Source of the DNA: Cyanobacteriota bacterium
GTDB lineage: Bacteria; Cyanobacteriota; Cyanobacteriia; Leptolyngbyales; Leptolyngbyaceae
Assembly: GCA_027482985.1 (NCBI GenBank)
Contig: JAIXVO010000032.1
Location: 1 to 13,320, forward strand
Reading direction: 5' to 3'
DNA length: 13,320 nucleotides
This document shows, piece after piece, positions 1 through 6,531 of this stretch. Both the position numbers and the translations under genes were made by a program. The stretch's first letter is position 1, and each line of letters begins with the position of its first letter. The notes below the pieces were generated by a model. The model did no database searches, was not told where the DNA came from, and saw only the letters and a program-made list of their open reading frames with translations.

Positions 1-225
1 CCGCCAGCGGGCGATCGCCAGCGCCAAAATTAACCCCAACCCCGCCGTAATTAAATGCTGCGAGGCCCAATTCGCGCCCCCTTGACTCATCTCCACACTG
101 TTAATCATGACCGCCCCCAACACGGTTAACCCAATGGGCAGGATTAACATCAGCCAGTCGATGTTCTGCCAGGGTTGCAGCAAAGACCGCCAGCGAATTT
201 GAGGAAAGATAGATTTTTGCAGCAT
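1..225 (-). CDS. rodA: RodA, peptidoglycan glycosyltransferase of the elongasome (N-terminal part only)
   Basis: These are the first 75 codons of a FtsW/RodA/SpoVE (SEDS) family membrane protein; the rest lies beyond the left edge. The N-terminus is short and cytoplasmic (basic, with RWR near residue 11). A hydrophobic segment follows at about residues 24-42 (DWLMLILPIGLTVLGAVMI), then a short polar loop, then a second hydrophobic segment from about 58 to 72 that ends in ARWR. This two-helix start matches cyanobacterial RodA. The family polymerises lipid II into glycan strands during cell elongation together with a class B penicillin-binding protein. The ATG at 225 was chosen because it gives the expected N-terminus; no clear Shine-Dalgarno motif precedes it. 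It lies 85 bp downstream of mrp in the same direction, a pairing I recall from other cyanobacteria. FtsW is the alternative, but the neighbour favours RodA. Confidence 0.85.
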   Translation of the reverse strand, partial: MLQKSIFPQIRWRSLLQPWQNIDWLMLILPIGLTVLGAVMINSVEMSQGGANWASQHLITAGLGLILALAIARWR

Positions 226-310
226 GGACAAGAAAAGGAAGAGAGCAGCAGTCAACCACAGGGGTCAGGGTCTATTCTAGGCTGTCCCGATCGCCTTCTG
301 CGGATCAGGG

Positions 311-1381
311 TTAACTCAAAGCCACCACCGAAACGCGCGCGGCAATTTGTTGCGCGATCGCCGTCAATGCCCTTGCCGAAGCCGAATCTGGGTCAGCCAG
401 AACGATGGGCAAGCCGCGATCGCCCCCTTCCCGCAACGGAATTTCTAGCGGCACGCAGCCTAACAGGGGGACTTCGAGTTCCTGCGCCGCGTTAGCCCCC
501 CCATCCGAGCCAAAAATGTCGTATTGCTTGTCGGGCATATCGGGCGGCACAAAATAACTCATATTTTCCACAATCCCTAATACGGGAACGCGCAATTGTT
601 GGAACATTTTCAAGCCCCGTCGCGCATCGGCCAGCGCCACAGTTTGCGGCGTGGTGACAATCACCGCTCCCGCCATCGGTACCGCCTGCGCCATCGTCAA
701 TTGGGCATCCCCAGTCCCCGGCGGCATATCCACAATCAAGTAATCCAAATCGCCCCACTGCACCTGATAGAGAAATTGCCGGATCACCCCATTCAACATC
801 GGCCCCCGCCAAATCACGGGCTGGTCTTTGTCAATCAAAAAGCCCATCGACACCAGCTTCACCCCATGATTAAACACAGGTTCCAGCACTTCGCCCTGAG
901 TGCCCTGCTGCACGATCACGTTAGCCCCTTCTAATCCCAACATGATCGGGGCATTGGGGCCATAAATATCGGCATCAATCAAGCCCACTTTGGCACCCGC
1001 TTGAGCCAGCGCCACGGCCACATTCACGGCCACGGTACTCTTCCCGACACCGCCCTTCCCACTGGAGATGGCGATAATGTTTTTGACCCCATCAATGCCC
1101 TGGCGATCGGGCACGCCTTTTTGCTGCGGTGTTTCGGCAGTCACTTCGACGGCCACCGTCGTCACCCCCGGCAAGGTTTTCACGGCTCGCTCACAATCTT
1201 CCACAATGAACTGCCGCAAGGGACAAGCGGGCGTGGTTAACACCAAGGTAAAGCTGACGTTACCACCGTCCACAGCCACGTTGCGAATCATATTCAGTTC
1301 GACTAAGCTCTTTTGCAATTCTGGATCTTGCACTGGCTTCAAAACTTCCAGCACAGAGGCGGGGCTGAGGGTCGTAAGCAT
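311..1381 (-). CDS. mrp: Mrp/NBP35 family P-loop ATPase, iron-sulfur cluster carrier (ApbC-like)
   Basis: This 356-residue protein is full length for the family. Residues 1-85 form a MIP18/DUF59 domain with the typical TTPACPLR motif (Cys53). The MinD-like ATPase domain follows: deviant Walker A GKGGVGKST at 108-116, DADIYGPNAP at 136-145 (switch I) and VDMPPGTGD at 217-225 (Walker B/switch II). The family is known to bind and transfer 4Fe-4S clusters in the cytosol; its relative HCF101 serves photosystem I assembly in chloroplasts. After ENMSYF (272-277) this protein reads PPDMPDKQYDIFG, so the CxxC cluster-binding motif seen in many Mrp proteins is absent. As I recall, other cyanobacterial Mrp proteins lack it too. 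The start gives the conserved N-terminus. The upstream sequence shows no Shine-Dalgarno motif. It probably shares a transcript with rodA downstream. Confidence 0.95.
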   Translation of the reverse strand: MLTTLSPASVLEVLKPVQDPELQKSLVELNMIRNVAVDGGNVSFTLVLTTPACPLRQFIVEDCERAVKTLPGVTTVAVEVTAETPQQKGVPDRQGIDGVKNIIAISSGKGGVGKSTVAVNVAVALAQAGAKVGLIDADIYGPNAPIMLGLEGANVIVQQGTQGEVLEPVFNHGVKLVSMGFLIDKDQPVIWRGPMLNGVIRQFLYQVQWGDLDYLIVDMPPGTGDAQLTMAQAVPMAGAVIVTTPQTVALADARRGLKMFQQLRVPVLGIVENMSYFVPPDMPDKQYDIFGSDGGANAAQELEVPLLGCVPLEIPLREGGDRGLPIVLADPDSASARALTAIAQQIAARVSVVALS

Positions 1382-1420
1382 GGTTTTAATTTTTGAGGAG
1401 TAAATTGAGTTAATTAACGA

Positions 1421-1440
1421 ACTGCTTCTTACTGCTTCTT
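1421..1440. repeat. perfect 10-bp tandem duplication upstream of mrp
   Basis: ACTGCTTCTT occurs twice in direct succession in the 143-bp gap between the SRPBCC gene and mrp. On the coding strand it reads AAGAAGCAGT twice, about 40-60 nt before the mrp start codon. The function is unknown; it could be a protein-binding site or simple slippage. Confidence 0.8.
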
Positions 1441-1524
1441 AAGGATTGCAGATTTTGAAGAATTACAGCCCCAACGTTACAAATTAAATCTTGTCCGGCG
1501 ATCGCACAGCAGGGTCAAGGTGGC

Positions 1525-2040
1525 CTAGATCCAACTGTGGCGATCGGCTGAATTGGGCGACGGCGTTAGATGGTCTTGTTCCACCGACTGCACCAACTTT
1601 TGCGCCACCTGCGCGGCACAGGGGCGAATCAAGGACCACAGCAACGGGGATAACCAGCCCTTCAACGTCACTGAGTAGGTGACACAGGTGCCGCAAACAG
1701 TCGATTGCACCTGATAAGTGACTTTTTCTTCCAAACCCGGTAACACCAGAATCCGAATACTCAACAATTCGGTGGGATTGACCCGTTCGACAAAAATTTG
1801 AATGGGAATGGGAATCAAGCGCGTAAACGCCTGGTAAATCAGTCCTGGTTTCACCACCAGCCCATGGGGGACATTCGTGCTGGATAAAATGGGATGCCAG
1901 GAGATGTCCGTCAGATTGGTGATTTTCTGCCACAACTCATCTACCGAGGCTGAAGTGGTCGCCTGGTAAGTTCTGCTGAGTAAATTGTGGTGATGCCCTT
2001 TGGAATTGCCAAACGCTGACAGAAAAAGCGATCGCGCCAT
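1525..2040 (-). CDS. SRPBCC (START-like) superfamily protein, function unknown
   Basis: This 171-residue protein fits a polyketide cyclase/dehydrase-like SRPBCC fold. It has an early strand (SRTYQATTSASVDELWQKI, 22-40) with the typical 'sA...vdelWqkit' helix entry, then DISWHPILSSTNV, a run of beta strands through LSIRILVLPGLEEKVTYQV (93-111), and an amphipathic C-terminal helix (about 131-155) that would close the pocket. Such folds bind hydrophobic ligands, but nothing here identifies one. Cysteines at 116, 119 and 141 include a CxxC (CGTC). The frame can also start at a GTG at 2046, two codons earlier; I prefer the ATG at 2040, preceded by AAGGTG at short spacing. A HIP1 site lies within the first codons. 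It points the same way as mrp 143 bp downstream and diverges from hemF. The fold assignment is moderate; the coding call is firmer. Confidence 0.75.
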   Translation of the reverse strand: MARSLFLSAFGNSKGHHHNLLSRTYQATTSASVDELWQKITNLTDISWHPILSSTNVPHGLVVKPGLIYQAFTRLIPIPIQIFVERVNPTELLSIRILVLPGLEEKVTYQVQSTVCGTCVTYSVTLKGWLSPLLWSLIRPCAAQVAQKLVQSVEQDHLTPSPNSADRHSWI

Positions 2041-2258
2041 ATTCACCTTGCCCCACCCAACCTTAAACTCTTATTCTATGCAAAGGGTTGCCCCTCCTGG
2101 ATCGGCTGATAGACAGGTCGTAGAATCTCTTAACGAAGCCGCTTGCTCAACATTTCTTTAGACATGACGGCTCCTAACTGTGGTGAGATCTAGAATTGGG
2201 TGTCATGCCATTCCCTCATTAGCCCAGCGTCGTGGGGTGGTAATTCGGCAGTTGCGAC

Positions 2259-2286
2259 CTGACACAATATAAACAAACGCTATACC
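2259..2286 (+). promoter_or_regulatory. candidate hemF promoter
   Basis: CTGACA (2259-2264) and TATACC (2281-2286) are separated by 16 bp, which resembles a sigma70-type -35/-10 pair. It would start transcription about 10 nt before the hemF ATG, an unusually short leader. An AT-rich TATAAA at 2268-2273 is an alternative -10. The rest of the 263-bp divergent region (2041-2303) shows no other clear element. This is inferred from sequence match only. Confidence 0.3.
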
Positions 2287-2303
2287 ACTGGGATTTTTAA
2301 GAT

Positions 2304-3344
2304 ATGACCGCGTTTTCCACCTCTGAAACCACGACAACCAATCAGGTGTTTCCCCCTGCCGACTCGCGTCAGCGGGTCAGCCAGTTGATGCGGCAGATCC
2401 AAGACCGGATTTGTGAAGGACTGGAACAACTGGATGGCGTGGGTAAGTTTCGCGAAGACTCCTGGGAACGGGAAGAAGGCGGCGGCGGTCGCTCTCGCGT
2501 AATCCGGGAGGGCGATGTGTTTGAGCAAGGCGGTGTCAATTTTTCGGAAGTGTGGGGCAAAGATCTCCCGCCGTCGATCTTGGTACAACGTCCGGAAGCG
2601 GCTGGACATGGCTTTTATGCAACAGGCACCTCGATGGTGCTACATCCTCGCAATCCCTACATTCCCACGATTCATTTGAACTACCGCTACTTCGAAGCGG
2701 GCCCCGTTTGGTGGTTTGGTGGTGGCATCGACCTCACCCCTTACTACCCCTTTGTGGAAGATGTGATTCACTTCCACCGCACCTTGAAGGCAACCTGCGA
2801 CGCGCATCATCCTCACTACTACGAAGCCTTTAAGCTGTGGTGCGATGAGTACTTTTTCTTGAAGCACCGGAATGAGACACGCGGAGTAGGCGGTTTATTC
2901 TTTGACTACCAGGATTACCAGGGCAAGTTGTACCCGATCGCCTACCCCGGCTCTCAAAGTGATACCAATGCGGCACGATTCAGTCAGTCCATCGGCGATA
3001 TCAAAGGTCGCACTTGGGAAGATTTGTTTAGCTTTGTGAATGCGTGCGGGGATGCGTTCCTGCCAGCCTATGCCCCGATCGCGGAACGCCGTCGCCACAC
3101 TGAGTATGGCGATCGCGAACGGGATTTCCAGCTTTACCGTCGCGGTCGGTATGTCGAATTTAATTTGGTGTACGACCGGGGCACGATCTTTGGCTTACAA
3201 ACCAATGGTCGGACAGAATCCATTCTCATGTCCTTACCCCCCTTAGTGCGGTGGGAATACAACTACCAGCCTGAACCCGGTTCGCGGGAAGCGGAACTGT
3301 ATACTACTTTCCTGAAGCCGCAAGACTGGCTCAATTGGGAATAG
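2304..3344 (+). CDS. hemF: oxygen-dependent coproporphyrinogen III oxidase HemF
   Basis: HemF uses O2 to decarboxylate two propionate chains of coproporphyrinogen III, giving protoporphyrinogen IX for heme, chlorophyll and bilins. It is a soluble homodimer in the family. The 346 residues contain all the hallmark blocks: [19 protein letters not shown] (65-83), [21 protein letters not shown] (108-128), [11 protein letters not shown] (139-149), [10 protein letters not shown] (193-202), [19 protein letters not shown] (269-287), then the [19 protein letters not shown] stretch (292-310) and [10 protein letters not shown] (312-321). The family's conserved histidines and arginines in these blocks are present. 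Residues 1-18 are a low-complexity Thr/Ser-rich extension, normal for cyanobacterial homologues. The ATG at 2304 has only a weak ribosome site. It stands alone on its strand and diverges from the SRPBCC-mrp-rodA group. Many cyanobacteria also carry the anaerobic HemN, which is not in this window. Confidence 0.97.
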   Translation: MTAFSTSETTTTNQVFPPADSRQRVSQLMRQIQDRICEGLEQLDGVGKFREDSWEREEGGGGRSRVIREGDVFEQGGVNFSEVWGKDLPPSILVQRPEAAGHGFYATGTSMVLHPRNPYIPTIHLNYRYFEAGPVWWFGGGIDLTPYYPFVEDVIHFHRTLKATCDAHHPHYYEAFKLWCDEYFFLKHRNETRGVGGLFFDYQDYQGKLYPIAYPGSQSDTNAARFSQSIGDIKGRTWEDLFSFVNACGDAFLPAYAPIAERRRHTEYGDRERDFQLYRRGRYVEFNLVYDRGTIFGLQTNGRTESILMSLPPLVRWEYNYQPEPGSREAELYTTFLKPQDWLNWE

Positions 3345-3792
3345 TTATCCCAGTTTGAACGATTCAGAGGGATGCAGGGTGGATGATAGCCAGTTGATCA
3401 CCCCCAAGCCATGATCTAGGCTAGGCTAACTAAAGTATGCTTAGTCCGATGCGCTTGGACTGGGGAGCACCGTTTACTGGTTGGAAGGAACAGATTAGAG
3501 GTGAGCGATCGCTGTACCCTTAAAACAGGTTCAGAAAAATTCCCAACATTCCCAATCATTTTGTTGTGATCTTGAGGTTTTGTGTCGAAACTAGAGTGAG
3601 CAACGATGACCGTTTGCAGCAACAAAGTTCCCACAATCATGCCCACTCCAATTCATTCCCTGAATCTGGGAGAATCAAAAGCGTCGATGGAGCCATTTTT
3701 AGCTTTAATGTGCGCGATTGAGGCTCATGGTGGATCTTATGTTCGGCATCACCTAATTATCCGTAGCGTTTAGGAGAGGGTAGACGATCCCT
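3345..3792. other. 448-bp gap between hemF and the STAS gene, no convincing gene
   Basis: Just after hemF there is only a weak dyad (GGGTG 3377-3381 with CACCC 3399-3403) and no T-tract, so no standard intrinsic terminator is visible. CTAGG is repeated twice at 3416-3425, and a HIP1 site lies at 3505-3512. A 55-codon open frame starts at ATG 3606 and ends at TAG 3771-3773, 19 bp before the STAS start; it has no recognisable motif and a poor ribosome site. The promoter of the STAS gene should lie in this gap, but I cannot point to a good -35/-10 pair. A purine stretch AGGAGAGGG at 3772-3780 is the likely but distant ribosome site of the STAS gene. Confidence 0.6.
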
Positions 3793-4173
3793 ATGGAGCA
3801 GAAATCCATTCACATCGAGCAAGTTACTCGAACAACTCAGGATGGTCTCACAGTTATTGTCCTCATTCCATCTGGTCGCTTAGACATTACTACGGCTTGG
3901 CAGTTTCGGATGAAACTTCAGGAGTGTATTTCCAAGCTCAGTCCGCATGTGGTCGTGAATTTAGGCCAGGTGAATTTTATCGACAGTTCCGGTCTGACCT
4001 CGCTGGTGGCTGGCATGAGAGATGCCGACAAAGTGCGCGGCAGTTTTCGGATTTGCAACGTTCACCCCGAAGCGCGACTGGTGTTTGAAGTCACCATGAT
4101 GGATTCGGTGTTTGAAATTTTTGATACGCAGGAAGAGGCATTCGAAGGCGTACCCCGCACGATCGCCAGCTAA
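3793..4173 (+). CDS. STAS-domain anti-sigma factor antagonist-like protein
   Basis: This 126-residue protein is a single STAS domain of the SpoIIAA/RsbV type. Visible elements are the SGRLDITTAWQFRMKLQE strand-helix entry (27-44), VVVNLGQVNFIDSSGLTSLV (53-72) and FRICNVHPEARLVFEVTMMDSVFEIFDTQEEAF (85-117). In the family the serine after Asp in DSSGL (Ser65 here) is phosphorylated by a partner kinase. In the unphosphorylated form the protein displaces an anti-sigma or similar partner. No kinase (RsbW-like) or PP2C phosphatase is encoded nearby, so its partner must lie elsewhere, as is common in cyanobacteria. A long purine stretch at 3772-3780 precedes the ATG at 12-nt spacing. The stop codon is 10 bp before the next gene, so the two are probably co-transcribed. 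The actual partner and output are unknown. Confidence 0.92.
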   Translation: MEQKSIHIEQVTRTTQDGLTVIVLIPSGRLDITTAWQFRMKLQECISKLSPHVVVNLGQVNFIDSSGLTSLVAGMRDADKVRGSFRICNVHPEARLVFEVTMMDSVFEIFDTQEEAFEGVPRTIAS

Positions 4174-4183
4174 GGTCATCCCG

Positions 4184-4630
4184 ATGAGAGTCTGGCATAC
4201 TGAAGACACAGTGTTTCTGGAATGTGTCTTCAGTATGTTTGGTCAGTTTCAGCAAAGTAGCATCCGGATTGAACTTCCAGCTTCTCAGCAAGATCTAGCC
4301 GCCAGTTTGCTCAAGCCGGCACAATTGCGCCAGTGGCTCTTTCCGCAACGGTTGTCGAATGGTCTTCCGGAAACTTTAGAGCCTGGATTAACTTTCACCA
4401 GTTGGATTACGGCCATTCCCATTCAGCATCAAGTCGAGCAAGCAGGCGAGGAATCTCTTCGCCTGCTTTTAAGTCAGGGGATTGATGGATTTCACGAATG
4501 GCAATGGGGCGAAGGTTGGGTGCAGTCGCGGCTGGAAGGCGTTTCCATTCTGCCTTTACAACTGGGTCAAACCTTCGCCTTGATGCGGTTACGGCAATTC
4601 TTGACTGCCTCGCATCCGCAAGCGAATTGA
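4184..4630 (+). CDS. small conserved SRPBCC-like protein, function unknown
   Basis: This 148-residue protein resembles a conserved cyanobacterial hypothetical group. It reads as an SRPBCC-like fold: FQQSSIRIELPASQQDLAASL (22-42) looks like the first strand and helix, followed by LRQWLFPQ and TFTSWITAIPIQHQV. A strongly conserved-looking core LSQGIDGFHEWQWGEGWVQ precedes a C-terminal helix ending in LMRLRQFL. The start is uncertain. The ATG at 4184 has AAGG 8 nt upstream (overlapping the STAS stop) and is preferred. A second in-frame ATG at 4235 would give 131 residues and would start exactly at the end of a 15-bp hairpin. The frame is also open further upstream (ATG 4112), but that part lies inside the STAS gene and is unlikely to be used. 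The last 42 bp overlap the end of hisD on the other strand. The role is unknown; linkage to the STAS gene is the only hint. Confidence 0.75.
   Translation: MRVWHTEDTVFLECVFSMFGQFQQSSIRIELPASQQDLAASLLKPAQLRQWLFPQRLSNGLPETLEPGLTFTSWITAIPIQHQVEQAGEESLRLLLSQGIDGFHEWQWGEGWVQSRLEGVSILPLQLGQTFALMRLRQFLTASHPQAN
4196..4237 (+). repeat. perfect 15-bp inverted repeat with 12-nt loop at the start of the SRPBCC-like gene
   Basis: CATACTGAAGACACA (4196-4210) and TGTGTCTTCAGTATG (4223-4237) are exact reverse complements around the loop GTGTTTCTGGAA. The structure begins 22 nt after the STAS stop and 12 nt after the ATG at 4184. Only TTT follows, so it is a poor classical terminator. It could end or stabilise the STAS mRNA 3' end, or restrain translation of the next gene. 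The repeat is seen directly; the role is inferred. Confidence 0.85.
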
Positions 4631-5899
4631 TTCGGCATGGGAATGCAGCCCTTCCGCGCTAGCCAGTAGATCGATCGCCCCGGCCACTTTTTGTAAGGCT
4701 GTGGGCGAATACTGGATCAAGCTGGAATGCTTCATAAACGTTTCCACTCCCAATGGCGAAGCATAGCGGGCGGCTCCAGAGGTGGGCAGGGTATGGTTGG
4801 GCCCGGCTAAATAGTCGCCCACCGCTTCGGGTGTGGATGCGCCCAGGAAAATGGCTCCAGCATGGCGAATTTTGTCCAGCAACGCCCAGGGATCAGCGAC
4901 TTCTAATTCCAGGTGTTCGGGGGCAAAGTCGTTCGAGAGTTCCGCTGCCACATCCAGCGATTCCACCACCACCACGAGGCCGTAATGGGCGATTGCCTTT
5001 TCTGTGAGTAACCGGCGGGGATGGTCGGCTAACTGCCGTTCCACTTCATCCACGACTTTCCGCGCCAGCACCGAGTCATCAGTCAAGAGAATTGCCGAGG
5101 CCATCTGGTCATGTTCCGCCTGCGCCAGCAAGTCTGCTGCTACAAATACTGGGTTGGCGGTTTTATCGGCAATTACCAACACTTCCGAGGGTCCCGCTAA
5201 CGAGTCGATCCCCACAGTGCCAAACACTAACTTTTTCGCCAACATCACGTAAATGTTGCCGGGACCCGTAATCACATCGACTTTCGGGATCGTTTCGGTG
5301 CCGTAGGCCAAAGCCGCGATCGCCTGCGCCCCACCCACCCGATAAATTTCCTGAATTCCAGCTTCTTGCGCCGCCACCAGCACGGCAGGGTTAATCCCTT
5401 TATCGCCACCGGGTGGGGTCATCATCACAATCCGGGGCACTTTCGCGACTTTCGCGGGAATCGCATTCATGAGCACCGAACTGGGATAGGATGCCAGTCC
5501 GCCAGGAATATAGATCCCAGCGCGATCGACAGGCGTATACCGCTTGCCCAGCACCACTTCATCCTCCCCAAAATGCACCCAACTCTTGGGCACACGTTGG
5601 CGATGGAAGGCTTCAATCTGGCGACAGGCCAATTGAATCGCATCTAATAATTCTTTGGACACCTGCTGGTAGGCCGCATCCAGCTCGGAACCGCTGACTC
5701 GCAGCTCGTCGGGCTTCAAGTCAAGGCGATCAAATTCTGAGGTGTAGTGCAAAACTGCCCTATCCCCCTGGCGTTGTACAGCCTGAAGCACTTCCCGCAC
5801 AGTTGCCTCCTTATGGAGGACTTGGTCATCATGGGTGCGGTCACAGATACGACGCAATTCTGCTCGTGCCTCAGCCCGCTGAGTGATAATTCGCAACAT
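4589..5899 (-). CDS. hisD: histidinol dehydrogenase
   Basis: HisD oxidises L-histidinol to L-histidine in two NAD-dependent steps at the end of histidine biosynthesis; it is a cytosolic zinc-dependent dimer. The 436 residues match the usual length. The zinc ligands of the E. coli enzyme are found as Gln260 and His263 (LLAQAEHDQ), Asp362 (GDYLAGPNHTLPT) and His421 (LHSHAES). The catalytic Glu-His pair is Glu328-His329 in APEHLEL. The NAD-binding region carries GPGNIYVMLAKKLVFG (212-227) and IDSLAGPSEVLVIAD (231-245). The start ATG gives the conserved N-terminus; the next upstream stretch is non-coding and shared with the divergent rpsT. No other his genes are nearby, in keeping with the scattered his genes of cyanobacteria. 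The 3' end overlaps the convergent SRPBCC-like gene by 42 bp. Confidence 0.97.
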   Translation of the reverse strand: MLRIITQRAEARAELRRICDRTHDDQVLHKEATVREVLQAVQRQGDRAVLHYTSEFDRLDLKPDELRVSGSELDAAYQQVSKELLDAIQLACRQIEAFHRQRVPKSWVHFGEDEVVLGKRYTPVDRAGIYIPGGLASYPSSVLMNAIPAKVAKVPRIVMMTPPGGDKGINPAVLVAAQEAGIQEIYRVGGAQAIAALAYGTETIPKVDVITGPGNIYVMLAKKLVFGTVGIDSLAGPSEVLVIADKTANPVFVAADLLAQAEHDQMASAILLTDDSVLARKVVDEVERQLADHPRRLLTEKAIAHYGLVVVVESLDVAAELSNDFAPEHLELEVADPWALLDKIRHAGAIFLGASTPEAVGDYLAGPNHTLPTSGAARYASPLGVETFMKHSSLIQYSPTALQKVAGAIDLLASAEGLHSHAESIRLRMRGSQELP

Positions 5900-6031
5900 G
5901 GAGTTCGAAGTGCCAATCTAGTGGGTTGCTCTGTCGAGAACAGTGATCTAAGGGGGACTCCAGACCAAACATTGGAGAAATTTCAGGATGCCGCTCTCGT
6001 TTAGTTGATCTTAACCTGAATTTTCCAGGGA

Positions 6032-6062
6032 TTGAGTTCTTTCCCGAAAGAGATGCTATAGT
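6032..6062 (+). promoter_or_regulatory. candidate rpsT promoter
   Basis: TTGAGT (6032-6037) and TATAGT (6057-6062) are spaced by 19 bp; the -10 matches the consensus at five of six bases, but the spacing is long. It would give a leader of about 60 nt before the GTG start. The region lies in the 228-bp gap between the divergent hisD and rpsT genes. I see no equally good promoter for hisD on the other strand. Confidence 0.35.
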
Positions 6063-6117
6063 AATATACCTGGCATTAGGTAATTTTGCCCGACAGTGTT
6101 CAATAGGTAGAGTTTCT

Positions 6118-6121
6118 AGGA
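6118..6121 (+). promoter_or_regulatory. ribosome binding site that fixes the GTG start of rpsT
   Basis: AGGA lies 6 nt before the GTG at 6128. No ATG exists near the conserved [10 protein letters not shown]-terminus, so this site and the family alignment together decide the non-ATG start. Confidence 0.6.
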
Positions 6122-6127
6122 TTTCCC

Positions 6128-6433
6128 GTGGCTAACATCAAGTCTGCCATTAAGCGTGTGCAGATTGCCGAGCGCAATCGCCTCCGTAATAAGAGCTACA
6201 AATCAGCGGTCAAAACCCTGATGAAGAAGTGCTTTGCTGCTGTTAATACCTATGCAGCAAGCCCCAGTTCCGAGTCCATGCAAGCAGTTCAACAGCAAAT
6301 GTCAGCGGCTTACAGTCGTATTGACCGAGCTGTCAAAGTCGGTGCGCTGCATCAAAATAATGGGTCTCGCAAAAAGTCCCGATTGATGAAAGCACTCAAA
6401 AAAGCTGAGGCATCCCAAGCCGTAGCTTCGTAG
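6128..6433 (+). CDS. rpsT: 30S ribosomal protein S20
   Basis: S20 binds 16S rRNA directly as a primary binder in early small-subunit assembly. The 101 residues match bS20: a highly basic helical protein starting [28 protein letters not shown], with the C-terminal [19 protein letters not shown] block (92 and before) that is diagnostic for the family. It starts with GTG rather than ATG. E. coli rpsT also uses a non-ATG start (UUG), linked there to feedback control by S20; whether the same holds here is inference. The gene is 98 bp upstream of tatD in the same direction and may share its transcript. No T-rich intrinsic terminator is seen after its stop. Confidence 0.97.
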   Translation: MANIKSAIKRVQIAERNRLRNKSYKSAVKTLMKKCFAAVNTYAASPSSESMQAVQQQMSAAYSRIDRAVKVGALHQNNGSRKKSRLMKALKKAEASQAVAS

Positions 6434-6531
6434 TTGTTACAACTGAGATCTTTGGTGGGCATAGATCTGCATTCATTAACGCGGCTTGCCGTTCGATTGA
6501 TTGCTTCTTTGGCAGGAGTTTGGTGTCCCCC

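Noticed and set aside
3416..3646. 76-codon minus-strand frame in the gap after hemF
   Set aside because: No motif, no ribosome site I could support, and it overlaps the other weak candidate frame on the plus strand.
4112..4183. Upstream extension of the SRPBCC-like gene to the ATG inside the STAS gene
   Set aside because: The extra residues are the STAS gene read in another frame, and the ATG at 4184 has a better ribosome site.
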